A stretch of 64,000 nucleotides of DNA, from assembly GCA_023212725.1 (NCBI GenBank), contig JALBYF010000021.1:124001-188000 (forward strand), read 5' to 3'. The notes under the pieces are model-generated. The model worked only from the letters and a program-made list of their open reading frames with translations, was not told the DNA's origin and did not search any database. The translations under genes were made by a program, and so were the position numbers. The DNA is from Tranzscheliella williamsii (lineage: Eukaryota > Basidiomycota > Ustilaginomycetes > Ustilaginales > Ustilaginaceae). Of the stretch, positions 28,340 through 38,111 are shown one piece after another (positions within the stretch are counted from its first letter, which is position 1; each line of letters starts with the position of its first letter).

Positions 28340-30676
28340 ATGTCCTTCAACACTTTCAACCGCCCACCACTTCAGACCAAATTCTCGCAATGCTACTCGG
28401 CATTGCTGGCAGGCCAGCAACCGTGGACACAGAGCTCTACATCTGTCTATTCGGCCGCTGGCAACGGTGATGCGGAGCCTGCGCCGATCACATCACGCTC
28501 TCAGTCTGCTGGCAAGTCGAATTCGGGCCCCCGAAGTCGATACTACGCCGACCTCTTGTGCCTGCAAGTGGAGCCCAAGTTCGTTATTGATCAGCTCCAT
28601 TTGGTCTCTGCCGATGCATTGCTAAATGATGATCCTGCCAGCAAAGGTGCCCTGATCCGTGACAACGTCGGTTCGCTCTGGAGAGAAGCCATCCGTGTAT
28701 GGCGCGAGAGCGATGAGGACGAGGTTAGACGCAAGAACGCCGTCGACACTCTGGTCGCTCTGTCGTTTGCAATTCTCAACAAGCGATTCTCCAACTACTC
28801 GTTTGATATCATCACCGTTTTCGCCGGAGGCATGGAGGAGGCAGACGAGGTCTTCACGTCGCTTATCGATGCAATAGACGATACGCTACGTGGAGGTGCC
28901 TCGGCACGAACGCGTATCGCCTCGTCGACACGAGACGCTAACGACGACGAAGCGGAAACAAGGGCGAGAGACTGGATCGATAGCGACGTCCAACACCGCG
29001 CTTTGCAGCTTGGCTTGCTTTGGCTAGCTTGCGTAGCCCAGACATCACTGGCCGCCTATTTTCTCCGCAGGGACCTCTTCGTCACGGCTTCCGGCTTCAT
29101 CGCCACTGCACGGGGGTCCGTCTTCGCATACGAAGGCGCTCTCTTTCTAGGCCTGCTGGCAACCGTCGGACACGGAACCGTTGGCGGGCTCTCGGTCAAC
29201 GCGAGTACTTCCAATCCCTATGCGAGACGCTTCCGAGACTGGGTTGATGAGGAATGCATGTCCAAGATTTTGTGGGCCGCTGCCATTGCGCTTGAGCAAT
29301 GTGTGCAAACCTACGTCGATGTCTCCGATGACACCCCACCTACCATTGCCAGCAATATCGCTGGCCTTGCCAGTATGAAATGGATATCGGGTCTAACAGG
29401 AATGGTCGCGCCTTCAACGCCGCAGAAAGCATCGACTGCTAAGGCGGCAACCGGAGATTTTAGCCATCTACCCGTCCCTAGTGCGGTCGCTTTACTGCCT
29501 TTGTTCTTGCTTTCAAGATCGAATCAAGCTTTTACTGCACTGATTCTGGACGTGCCGGATGCGGAGACGGAAGAAGCGCACAAGGATGGCGACAGTGGCC
29601 TTACGATTGGCCTCCAGCTGTACTGCCACCTTGTGTCGATGACATCCTACCTTGCTGCGCACGCCTCCGTCTCGCCACGCTCAGGCTCCTATGCTCGCGT
29701 TGCGCTGCTCTCCCTGCTCATCTTCCTGTACGATCCGCGTGCGAGCCGCAGTCTGCTGAATCAGTCAACGGTAGCCTCTGCCGCCATCGCAAAGACGCGC
29801 ATCTGTCGCCAACGTGAACCGGCGCTGTCGCTGCCGAGGAAGAAGCGTCTGCGGCTGCTTACCACCAGCCTCGACGTAGCCACCTGTTTTCTGCGTTACA
29901 ACCTCAGTAAACGGATTGATGTTGCGTCCTATCAGATCAGTCTGAAGATCGTCCAACGCAGCATCATCCTCTGCTCGGACGAGAGGTTGCCGCTCGAGTA
30001 CGATTGGGGCGACTGCTGGAGCGCAATGCTGGGCCTGGGTGCGTTCCTGGCCGGCAGATACGCCGAGTTGCGGTCGAGCACCGACCTCTCCGTGCTGGTC
30101 AAGGCGCTGATCGCGACGCTCAACTCGGCGTTGATCCGGTCGGACCACTTCCTCGCGTCTACGCAGGAGATCCACCAGTTTATCTACGAGGTGGTCCGCA
30201 TGTCGCATACGCTGCGGAAGGTGGTCCTGCTCGTGGATCCGACGACGAAGCGCGCGGCATTGGAGCGGACTACGTCGTCCGGCGCAAGCTCGCCGTCCGC
30301 GGTTGAGGATCCGCCGGCGCTTGCGCCGACGCCGCCAAAGCTATATGCGCAGCTCCCCGGGTGGAAGAACCTGGAACGCGTGATCCACGCCGTCGAAGCC
30401 AAACTCGCCAACTGGGTCGCCGAAAAACCCACCTCCCGCCGCAACCAGCCGCCCGACATCCCCACCGTGATGAGGCTGATCGCTTCGCTCGACCGCGAGC
30501 ATCTGCTCGCCGGCGGGGCCGAAGAAGATCACTCCCACACCTCGAATCCCTCTCACGCCAACACCGCACCCCTCCACCAGGACCTCGAATGGCTCGACCG
30601 GATGCAGGAACAGAGCCTGCCCGAATTCGTCCGACATGGCTGCGCAGACGTGCTGCGGATCTTGCCCATCTATTAG
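28340..30676 (+). CDS. ARMH3: ARMH3-like protein (DUF1741, armadillo-like)
   Basis: Intronless, 778 residues. The N-terminus FSQCYSALLAGQQPW followed by a short Ser-rich loop and RYYADLLCLQVEPKFVIDQL matches the DUF1741/ARMH3 pattern (a few helices, then F-x-x-L-L-x-L-x-V-x-P-x-F). The remainder is a helical solenoid (for example NAVDTLVALSFAILNKRFSNYSFDIITVFAGG) with a C-terminal DUF1741-like segment, ending DVLRILPIY. The human homologue recruits PI4KB-GBF1 machinery at the Golgi; fungal members are little studied. The stop codon is followed 4 nt later by AATAAA (30681-30686), a probable polyadenylation signal inside a minisatellite. Confidence 0.78.
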   Translation: MSFNTFNRPPLQTKFSQCYSALLAGQQPWTQSSTSVYSAAGNGDAEPAPITSRSQSAGKSNSGPRSRYYADLLCLQVEPKFVIDQLHLVSADALLNDDPASKGALIRDNVGSLWREAIRVWRESDEDEVRRKNAVDTLVALSFAILNKRFSNYSFDIITVFAGGMEEADEVFTSLIDAIDDTLRGGASARTRIASSTRDANDDEAETRARDWIDSDVQHRALQLGLLWLACVAQTSLAAYFLRRDLFVTASGFIATARGSVFAYEGALFLGLLATVGHGTVGGLSVNASTSNPYARRFRDWVDEECMSKILWAAAIALEQCVQTYVDVSDDTPPTIASNIAGLASMKWISGLTGMVAPSTPQKASTAKAATGDFSHLPVPSAVALLPLFLLSRSNQAFTALILDVPDAETEEAHKDGDSGLTIGLQLYCHLVSMTSYLAAHASVSPRSGSYARVALLSLLIFLYDPRASRSLLNQSTVASAAIAKTRICRQREPALSLPRKKRLRLLTTSLDVATCFLRYNLSKRIDVASYQISLKIVQRSIILCSDERLPLEYDWGDCWSAMLGLGAFLAGRYAELRSSTDLSVLVKALIATLNSALIRSDHFLASTQEIHQFIYEVVRMSHTLRKVVLLVDPTTKRAALERTTSSGASSPSAVEDPPALAPTPPKLYAQLPGWKNLERVIHAVEAKLANWVAEKPTSRRNQPPDIPTVMRLIASLDREHLLAGGAEEDHSHTSNPSHANTAPLHQDLEWLDRMQEQSLPEFVRHGCADVLRILPIY

Positions 30677-30680
30677 CGCC

Positions 30681-30788
30681 AATAAAATCCACATATTGCT
30701 TAACACCAATGAGATCCATATACTGTTTAGCACCGATGACATCCACATACTGCTTAGCACCAATGACATCTACATATCGCCTGTTGTC
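30681..30788 (+). repeat. 27-bp minisatellite, four units, in the 3' UTR between ARMH3 and SHP1
   Basis: Four head-to-tail 27-bp units start at 30681, 30708, 30735 and 30762. The core is AATGACATCCACATACTGCTTAGCACC; the first three copies differ at only a few bases and the fourth diverges at its 3' end. The unit is a multiple of 3 and on the plus strand would encode a 9-residue repeat of the NDIHILLST type, but no start codon links it to a gene. The first unit contains AATAAA. It sits between the convergent stops of ARMH3 (30676) and SHP1 (30882). Confidence 0.9.
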
Positions 30789-30881
30789 CGCAACACAGTC
30801 GACCTCGCGCAACGGGCTTGTCTACGACGGACTCGCGTGGGTCAGGCGAGCGGGACAAGGTTGCGAGATGGTAAACTCTAT

Positions 30882-32328
30882 TTACTGGAACTTCTGGATG
30901 ACGACTGCGTTGAGCAGCCCAGCGTCTTGCAAGGTCTGGGTTTCATCTGTCAACGGCTTGGGCGGGAAAGAAGAATTGAGCAGATAGGATCGGCTTGATA
31001 CGCCCGGATTAGCACTGTGGAGGCGGCGACAAAGTAGCATGTTTGAACGGTCAAAGTCAGTAAATCATCCACGGCCGAGTGGGAATGCGACGATGAACGA
31101 GGGAAACTTACGCGTTGATATAACTCCTGACATCGGCGACGGTGTGGGTAGTGTTGAATCGGCCTGTCATCCTCTGGCCGTCGCCAAGACGGATCTGGAG
31201 GCTGGTGGTGGGCTTGTTCGAGTCGATCTCAAAGCTCGTGTTGGCTACGGGCGCGGCCGCCGAAGGCGCACTACTTGAAGCGGCAGCCTGCTGTGATGCC
31301 AGGCTGCCGGGGGCAGGTGAGCCAAGCCGGTTGCCGGATCCAGCAAAGGGCTTCATGGGCGGAGGTGTGTACTCTTCGTCGGTGCGCCTGTGCACACGGA
31401 CATGCACCTGCTGTCCGAAACGGATGTTGAGCAATTCCAAGGGTGCATGCCCGGAGTTGATAGCAGCAAGCGTCTGGGCATGAGCGGGGTCGTCGTACCG
31501 CATTAACGGCCCATCTTCGACCGAGAATCCGTCTTCCCAGAAGGTCAGGTTTCTTACCGCAGCCTCTTCCTCAGCGTCCTCGTCGTCATCGTCTGTGTGG
31601 CTAAACGTGCCAGGCATAGCGGAGCGCGAGCTCGAAGCGGACGGAGCCGGGTTCGCAGTGTCTGTCGGGTCGTTGATGGTTCTACCCTGGCCGGTGAAGG
31701 CGAACGACGGTGGTGCGGGCTGTGTCCGCGCAGCGGCAGGGTCCTGAGGGTTCCGCTTGCCCTCTTCGGCGGCGCGCTTAAGGATCTCTTTGACCAGGTC
31801 GCCGCCGGGCTGGTTCCTGCGGCGCCTGGCTTCCGGATTCTCGACGCTCAGAGCGCTTTTCTCGCCACCTGCAAAGTAGTTCATCTCGTCATCGTCGTCG
31901 CCATCGCCATCGCCGTCGCCATCGTTGGCCCCTGGACTACCCCCCCTTTGTGGAGCGGAAGAGGAAGACTGAAGATCTCGCATTGTCGAGATGCCTCCGC
32001 GGCTGGCACTACCTGCCCTGGCAGACGAGGCTCCTCCACTCCCAGAGCCTGAAGCTCGAGAACTGCCAAAAGTCGAAGAGGACGCCTGTACGGGCTGGCC
32101 AGAGAGCGTCCGCGGGCCAGTGTAGTCTGCAAGCACGGCAGGTTCGGACGCGGCGGCTGGGGCGGCCGAGCTCTGGACGTGGGGGTCTTCGACGGGCTGC
32201 GAGGCCTCGGTCTCATAGAAGCTCGCAATGGCTGTCTGCACATTGCCGCCGGCAGAGTCGAGAAAGAACTGGGCACGGTCGGCCGAAGCACCTGTGATGG
32301 ACACGAACTGCTCCATGTCTTCGTCCAT
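30882..32328 (-). CDS. SHP1: Shp1/p47 UBX-domain cofactor of Cdc48
   Basis: Two exons, complement(30882..31014, 31112..32328), 449 residues. The ATG at 32328 gives MDEDMEQFVSITGASADRAQ, the standard UBA start of p47; the frame extends upstream but was not used. UBA is residues ~1-45. A Ser/Gly-rich linker holds an Asp/Glu/Gly run (~155-170). SEP is at ~253-325 (RNLTFWEDGFSVEDGPLMRY and INSGHAPLELLNIRFGQ). UBX is at ~371-449 (TTSLQIRLGDGQRMTGRFN, then across the splice VRSYINA|ANPGVSSRSYLL to AGLLNAVVIQKFQ). Donor GTAAGT and acceptor CACAG restore the last two UBX strands. Shp1 brings Cdc48 to ubiquitinated substrates, Golgi membranes and PP1. Confidence 0.93.
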
Positions 32329-32770
32329 AGTATCTCTTAGCAATCCCGGAGAGGCATGTACCGTCAATGGAAGCAGGTTGAGAAAGGAGGAAGCCGCGCA
32401 GCTCTGTGCATTTTCCAAGTGGAGTTCTTGCGTGCATGGGCCTCAAGCGGAACGGACACCTCACAGCTATTCGCTTGCAATCGATCACGCGTGACCAGCT
32501 GCATCCTCACTTGACTCGGGCGAGAAAGATGGAAAGCGGCAAAGGAAGATCCAAAAGTGAATCCACAGACATCAACCGCGGAGGCCAATCATCCCATCGC
32601 GCCAATGAACCATCTTGAATTTCAATACTCTCGTCATTCATTCCGTTCCCATACATCCCCTAGGCCCTCTTCATCGACGACGCTCCTTCGGCTAGCCTGG
32701 ACTTAGCGTGGTTAGGCACAGGAGCGCTTACTTGGACGCAGCGAGCCAGACCCTTTCGTTGGTATCTATC
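32329..32770. other. Divergent promoter spacer, SHP1 / NDUFA11
   Basis: About 440 bp between divergent start codons. No gene or repeat seen. Confidence 0.4.
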
Positions 32771-33563
32771 ATGGCCGAGCACAAGAACAACGACGAGGTG
32801 GTTTCCGAGACCTTCTCGGACCGGTCTGCTATCGGCGATGGCATGACCTCCGCCATTGCTAGTGCCGGGGTTGGGTTGCTGGTCAGCTCCGTGCAGAACA
32901 GCATGCAGACGCACAACAAAGGCGCCATGGGTGTCTTCACCCGCACAGGCAGCACGATCGCCCTTTTCAGTGAGTATGTTGTGGACGCGTTAGCCGCGCG
33001 CCTGGTTGGCTCGGTCGTTTGCGCCATGCTTACCGTACCGCACACTTGTGCGCAACTACAGCTGCAATGGGAGGTATCTTTTCGTTTACCGACTCGACCG
33101 TCGCCAACTTCAGGCAAAAAACCGATGCCATCAGCGGCGCAGCGGGCGGTTGCGCTGCGGGCATGGTGCTTGGCGCTAGTCGGCGATCGGTCCCGGCCAT
33201 GTTCGGAAGCTGTGCCGCTCTGGCCGCCCTGATCGGGACGTTCGATGCCGCCGGCCGCTCGCTCCAGGGCAGCTACGCCCGCCCCTCGGCGTTAGAATTC
33301 GCTCACGGCAACTCGCACGGCCTCGCCTCCGAAGGCACTGCCGGCACCGGAGAGCGCGGCTGGAGGGAACTGCGCGAAGCCAGGCGCCAGAGCTTCTTCA
33401 AGGTAAGCGGCCAACAACACGTTCCAGCCGATCTCCCCACCCCCTCCCCAATCTTTCAGCAGGAATCACCAGACTAACGTGCCCCTGCATCCTTGATCCT
33501 CGTCCTCCCCTCCGCACCCCTCTGCCACGACAGCAAAAGAAAGATGTCGAGGAAGACGCATAA
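32771..33563 (+). CDS. NDUFA11: Mitochondrial complex I subunit NDUFA11 (B14.7 / 21.3 kDa, Tim17 family)
   Basis: Three exons, 32771..32969, 33062..33402 and 33534..33563, 189 residues; donors GTGAGT and GTAAGC, acceptors ACAG and CAG. The joins are in frame: STIALF|TAMGGIFSFTD and RRQSFFK|QKKDVEEDA, with the stop ten codons into the last exon. The pattern of Gly-rich hydrophobic helices (SAIASAGVGLLVSSVQNSM; ISGAAGGCAAGMVLGASR; AMFGSCAALAALIGTFDAAG) is that of the Tim17/Tim22-related complex I membrane subunit described in Neurospora as the 21.3-kDa protein. It would sit in the membrane arm of NADH:ubiquinone oxidoreductase in the inner mitochondrial membrane. Confidence 0.88.
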
Positions 33564-33828
33564 TCCAGACTCTGCTTGTACATTGGATCGCTCAAGTACG
33601 TCGTTTATCATTACTGAGTTTTCAAGGACGGCAGGGCGTGCGATGCTCGGATGCGCCGAGCCTGGATGGGAGATGCTATCCTCGAGCTGTGCGTTTCTGT
33701 GCTGCTTTTGCTTTTCGCGGACGTTACAGGCACCAAACAGGAAGGTGGACGACGCATTCAGGGCGCAGAGGATGCGGGTGGGAAGGGGCTGCGAGGGCCC
33801 GATGCATTGCGTGTGTGCAGGGGTGTGT

Positions 33829-35360
33829 CTACGAGAGCGAGGCGCCGCTAAAATTTTCAGAGTACAGCACGCCGCGCTCGGTCCTCAGCAGGCGCGGCTT
33901 CTTGTCTGCCTCGGGATCGGCCGCGTCCGGCAGCGCGCCTACCCAGGCGCACTCCTTGCTCTCGGTCGTTGTGTAGCCGGGCTGGATGGTCTCAAAGATC
34001 TGTGAGTGCAGGCGGGCAAGGTGAGTGGCAAGATAGAGCGGTGGTATCAGTAGCTGTGACAAAGACGAGGCGCGGACGGCATGGACAGCGACGACTTACC
34101 TTCTTCTTGGGGTTGAGCACGGGTTCGGGCTCGCGTCCTTCAAAGCCCTCGACCCAGACCTTGTCGCCCGGCTGGCTGCCGACGGGCGGGCAGACGGGCT
34201 CGACACCGCCGTCCTTGCCGTCCTTGCTGGTGGCGCAGAGCAGCATGCCGTACGACTTGATGCCGCGCATCGAGGCCGGCTTCAGGTTGCACACACCGAT
34301 CACCATGCGGTTCTGCATCTTCTCGATCGGCACAAAGTGGACCAGGCCGCTCAGAATGGTCCGAGGCCCGTCAGCCTCGCCAAAGTCGACCTTTTCGAGA
34401 TACAGGGCATCGGCATCTGGATGCCTCTCCACCGAGACGATCTTGCCTACACGTAGATCGACCTGCGACGGAATAGGACCCGTCGTGTCAGCAGCAGCAG
34501 CGGCAGCAGCGCCACCCTTCTTACCGCCGCTTCCTCCCCCACCTGCCTTGGCCTCCTTCGGTGCCTTCTCCTTCTTCTCCTTCTTCTGTTGTTTCTTCTC
34601 GACGCCGTCATTGCCGGGAGTCTGCTCGCCATTGTTGGTCTCGGCAGCCTCTTTGATGGCCTTTTTCGCCTTCTTCACGTCCTCCGGCTTGGCCCTTGCG
34701 ATCGGAGGCATACCTTCGTACACGGGCTCAAAGGCTGCAAGACCGAGCTGCGCCGAGTTGGAAGCAGCAGCGACCTGAGGCAGGTGGGATAGGTGCGAAA
34801 CAAACCGCACGAGCGAGGGGTGGGCGTGCTGGTCCTTGGCCTCAAGCTTGGATACGGTGGGGTAGACGGAGGCGTACAGCGCAAGGTCGGCTACAGTTGG
34901 CTCGTTCGAGGCTAGAAACGTGACGCCGTCGAGCTGCGAATTGAGCGACTTGAGGCCATCGGTGGAGACGAGCTCGTCTTCTGGTGTTTTGTCGAGCTTC
35001 TGCAACCAATCATCCGTCCTGGCTTTGGCCTTGTCGTCCGAACCAAAAATCTGCGATGACTTGGACGTCAAGCTGGCGAGCTTTTCCGCGAGTTGGGGGA
35101 GCGGAATGGAAGCGTCTCCCTGAAGCTGCTGGATCGAAGCCTGTGAGTGTATCGCCGTTCGCCGCCATGGTAGAGGTAGCGAGACAATCGACAGCATACA
35201 TCGCGATGAGGTTGGCAGGGGGAATGAGCGCTGCAGGATTAGTACGTTTGAGCATGCCGAGCCAATAACCAGTGAGCAAGGGCAGAGGGATACGTACCGC
35301 ATCGTTGGCGAACTGCGCATAGGCAGAGGTGATCAACTGTCGTGCTCGCTGAGCTGCCAT
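33829..35360 (-). CDS. ARC1: Arc1-like tRNA-binding aminoacylation cofactor (EMAP-II/AIMP1 type C-terminus)
   Basis: Three exons, complement(33829..33999, 34100..35140, 35298..35360), 424 residues. Exon 1 gives [21 protein letters not shown] and the 157-nt intron (GTACGT to CACAG) joins in phase to [21 protein letters not shown] nearer CTGCAG acceptor would insert about 35 unrelated residues and has a branch-like TACTAAT too close to it. The N-terminal third is a GST-C-like fold ([19 protein letters not shown]). A Lys/Glu-rich basic linker follows. The C-terminal OB-fold is clear: [29 protein letters not shown], then [20 protein letters not shown] and a tail containing [10 protein letters not shown]. 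Arc1 binds tRNA and assembles Met- and Glu-tRNA synthetases in the cytosol. Confidence 0.85.
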
Positions 35361-35942
35361 GATGGGTGAACTGTTTGTGACGTGCTTTGCTGACAAAACG
35401 TAGCGGAAGAGCAAGCAGTATGTGTGTATGTATATGTGCAGGATAAGGCTTCTTCTGAACGGGCAAGATTACCGCCACGAGCTTCGGTGTCGAGAAGGGC
35501 CAATCCAAGATCACGTGAAGAGAGAGGTGAAGCCATGTTGTTAGATTCATGTGAGTGTTGGTTTCGCCAAGCTTTAAACGATCTGAGAAGTGGTCAAGTG
35601 TTGCGTGAAAAGTGGGCTGACCAAAGCGACCTGGCCTTTGCCCTGCTCTGGCTCGTGGTTTAGATCGGTAGCCTGGCCTGCGACGTACTGTCTGTTTTGC
35701 ATCCACTATTCCTTCTTTACCCTGTTTCTTGCTATCGTCACTGCCGCTGTGATTCAAGAAGTGGCACGGCAGCTTCCGAACAGCTCTGGCTACGCTTGCC
35801 AGCCTTAGCAGGACGATCCGACGGGCGCCCGCCGATTTCGTTCCCACACCACACCAATTACGCTTCGTTCTCACGCTTGAGCTTCGTTCCCACGCCTTGA
35901 GCTTCTTTCTCGTGCCTTGACGTTGACGACGATACTCGAAAG
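35361..35942. other. Divergent promoter spacer, ARC1 / ERG27
   Basis: About 580 bp with no supported gene. It ends in a short pyrimidine-rich tandem repeat (annotated separately) in the ERG27 leader. Confidence 0.4.
35862..35920 (+). repeat. Three imperfect ~20-bp pyrimidine-rich tandem units in the ERG27 leader
   Basis: Units at 35862-35880, 35881-35900 and 35901-35920 share GCTTC-T-TTCYC-C-CCTTGA, differing at a few positions. They lie 23 bp upstream of the ERG27 start codon, so probably within its 5' UTR or core promoter. Confidence 0.7.
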
Positions 35943-37892
35943 ATGTCGGTCACCGTCCAGGAAGCTGCTTCTGGCGCGAATGGCAAGGAACTTCGACCTG
36001 TGATTTTGGTGACGGGCGCCAATGCTGGAGTAGGCTTTGGGATCTGCCAGCGACTCATCGTCCAGCTAGCATCGGCCAAGCCGTCGGATACGCTGCCCTT
36101 TCACCCCGCTAGGAATCCTGATCCGACGCAGCAGGAGCCTACTCCCACCCCCTTTGCTGCTCCCAATGGCTGCACTCTCATCCTGGCCTGCCGCAATCCG
36201 ATCAAGACCCACAAGGCGAGGCAACAGCTCAAGCAGCTGCTCAAGTGGATTGAGAATCTGCCAGAGCATGAGGAGATCCCATCAGGCCCGCCGGAAAGCT
36301 GGGCTTACGCCTTCGACACCACCTGCAAGGATGACAAGCTCACCGACCCCGAAACAGAAGACGATATCCGCGATACCCCGCACGAAGATGCCGACCCCGC
36401 CCTCGTTGCCCATGCCCAGGAGAATAACGTCCGGCAGCGTAGAAAGCAGCGCAAGGCTATGGCTACTGACGCCGACGACGACGTCGAGTCAGACAGAGAG
36501 GTGGATTCACTTCTCCATTCGTCCTCCTCCTCGTCGCCAGACCTGAATGCCCATCTCGAACTACGAGATCAGCGCGCCAATGCCAGATACCGAAGACGCT
36601 TTTGCCAGGGCACCAAGATCGAATTTGTTCCCTTGGACTTGGCGAGCATGGCCAGTGCTCTCGAGTGTGCCAGGCTGGTGAGAGGACGATACTCGCACCT
36701 CACCCATGTCATCCTGAACGCCGGCTCGTCGGCGTGGGCTGGCATGAACTGGTTTCAACTTTTGTGGACACTTTTCACCTCGTACCGCTATGCTGTCACC
36801 TGGCCCGCCTACAAGTTGCAGAGGGTAGGCGACAAGAGCGACGACGGCTTTGGGTGGGTGTGGCAATGCAACGTCGGTGCCCACTGGGTTCTCGTCCGAG
36901 CGCTCCTGCCTGTTCTGCGCGCCACGCCGTATTCAACGCCTTCGCGCATCATTTGGACCAGCTCCGTCGAGGCTTTTTCCAAATACTATAACCCCGAGGA
37001 CTTTCAGTGTCTCGATGCCAAACTGTCTCCCTTGCCGTACGAGTCGACCAAGTACCAGTGCGAGCTGGCGGCTTTTGGCCTGGATGACGTACTGCAGACG
37101 CGCCGCATGAGGACCCAGCCGGGGACGCCAATGGAGGCATCAGCCACCTCGTTAAGCATGGCCAAGACGGGCGACCAGCCGGCTGCCGCCGCGCCATCCG
37201 CCGATGCAGGAGGCGACAGCAAGACGGCAAACGGCTTCCTCGGCCTGCCGCCGGGGGGGCGGGCGCTGCCGCACGAGCTGGAGCCGCGGAGCTTGCTCTG
37301 CCACCCGGGCGTGGTTGCGTCTTCGATGATGGGGCAGTTCATCCAGGCGTGGATGACGGGCTTTGTGGTTGTCACCTTCTATCTTGCGCGCTGGCTGGGA
37401 TCTCCGCACCATCCGATTGATGCATTCAAGGGGGCGATCGCGGTGAGCTATGCGTGTCTGGCGCCGGCGGAGCGGCTGCGCGGGACCGAGCGCTATGCGG
37501 CGCGCTGCGACTTCTGGGGGCGCGAGTACACCGCCGTTGAGGACATGGAGTACTACCGCGCCGCGCTCGGCGGCGCCGGCCCTGGCGTGGCCGGCCGGCT
37601 GGCGCTCGCCCGCAAGCTCCCGGACTCGGTCGCCCCCGGCCCCGGCGACACCCGCGGCACCGTCCAAGCCCTCGCCCGCGACTACGTCGCCCGCTGCGAG
37701 CGCATCGCCAAAGACGTCTGGCACAGCGCCCGCGCAGGCCACCTCCCCCCCTGGAGCTCCCTTGCCGGCGACGAGTTCGTCGTCCGCGAACACCGCACCC
37801 CCTCCCCCGACCACCCCGCCATCACCCTCAAGAAAACCACCCTCCCCCCCACCGACTCCGACACCGACGTCGAGTGGGAAAAGGTCCACTGA
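35943..37892 (+). CDS. ERG27: 3-keto-steroid reductase (sterol biosynthesis)
   Basis: Intronless, 649 residues. Short-chain dehydrogenase fold: NADPH loop VTGANAGVGFGIC (residues ~22-34), LILACRNPIKTHKARQQL, the Asp-containing VPLDLASMASALEC, NAG in VILNAGSSAWAGMNW, active Ser in IIWTSSVEA, and the catalytic YESTK (Tyr366, Lys370). Erg27 reduces the 3-keto group formed during C4 demethylation of sterols at the ER. Compared with yeast Erg27 (347 residues) it is much longer. One insertion (about residues 125-220) is highly charged, acidic then Arg/Lys-rich with a Ser run. Another Ala/Gly-rich insertion follows YESTK, and the C-terminal ~130 residues are extra. A hydrophobic stretch (GFVVVTFYLARWLG) may anchor it. 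Confidence 0.88.
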   Translation: MSVTVQEAASGANGKELRPVILVTGANAGVGFGICQRLIVQLASAKPSDTLPFHPARNPDPTQQEPTPTPFAAPNGCTLILACRNPIKTHKARQQLKQLLKWIENLPEHEEIPSGPPESWAYAFDTTCKDDKLTDPETEDDIRDTPHEDADPALVAHAQENNVRQRRKQRKAMATDADDDVESDREVDSLLHSSSSSSPDLNAHLELRDQRANARYRRRFCQGTKIEFVPLDLASMASALECARLVRGRYSHLTHVILNAGSSAWAGMNWFQLLWTLFTSYRYAVTWPAYKLQRVGDKSDDGFGWVWQCNVGAHWVLVRALLPVLRATPYSTPSRIIWTSSVEAFSKYYNPEDFQCLDAKLSPLPYESTKYQCELAAFGLDDVLQTRRMRTQPGTPMEASATSLSMAKTGDQPAAAAPSADAGGDSKTANGFLGLPPGGRALPHELEPRSLLCHPGVVASSMMGQFIQAWMTGFVVVTFYLARWLGSPHHPIDAFKGAIAVSYACLAPAERLRGTERYAARCDFWGREYTAVEDMEYYRAALGGAGPGVAGRLALARKLPDSVAPGPGDTRGTVQALARDYVARCERIAKDVWHSARAGHLPPWSSLAGDEFVVREHRTPSPDHPAITLKKTTLPPTDSDTDVEWEKVH

Positions 37893-38111
37893 GCCGCCGT
37901 CCGCACCCGCCGCCACACTTCAACGCCACGATCCATGCATTTCACACACATTCTCGCACTGTCTCGACTCTCATCCCCGTCAGACTATACCCATGCACAA
38001 TGTCGCTGCTTAACATCATAACGCACTCGGAACGCACAGCTCTCTCAGGGCAGCCGCTCTAGATTTCCAAGCGTCCTTCTGCGGCGCGCTTGTGCTTTCG
38101 TGCAGGCTTCG

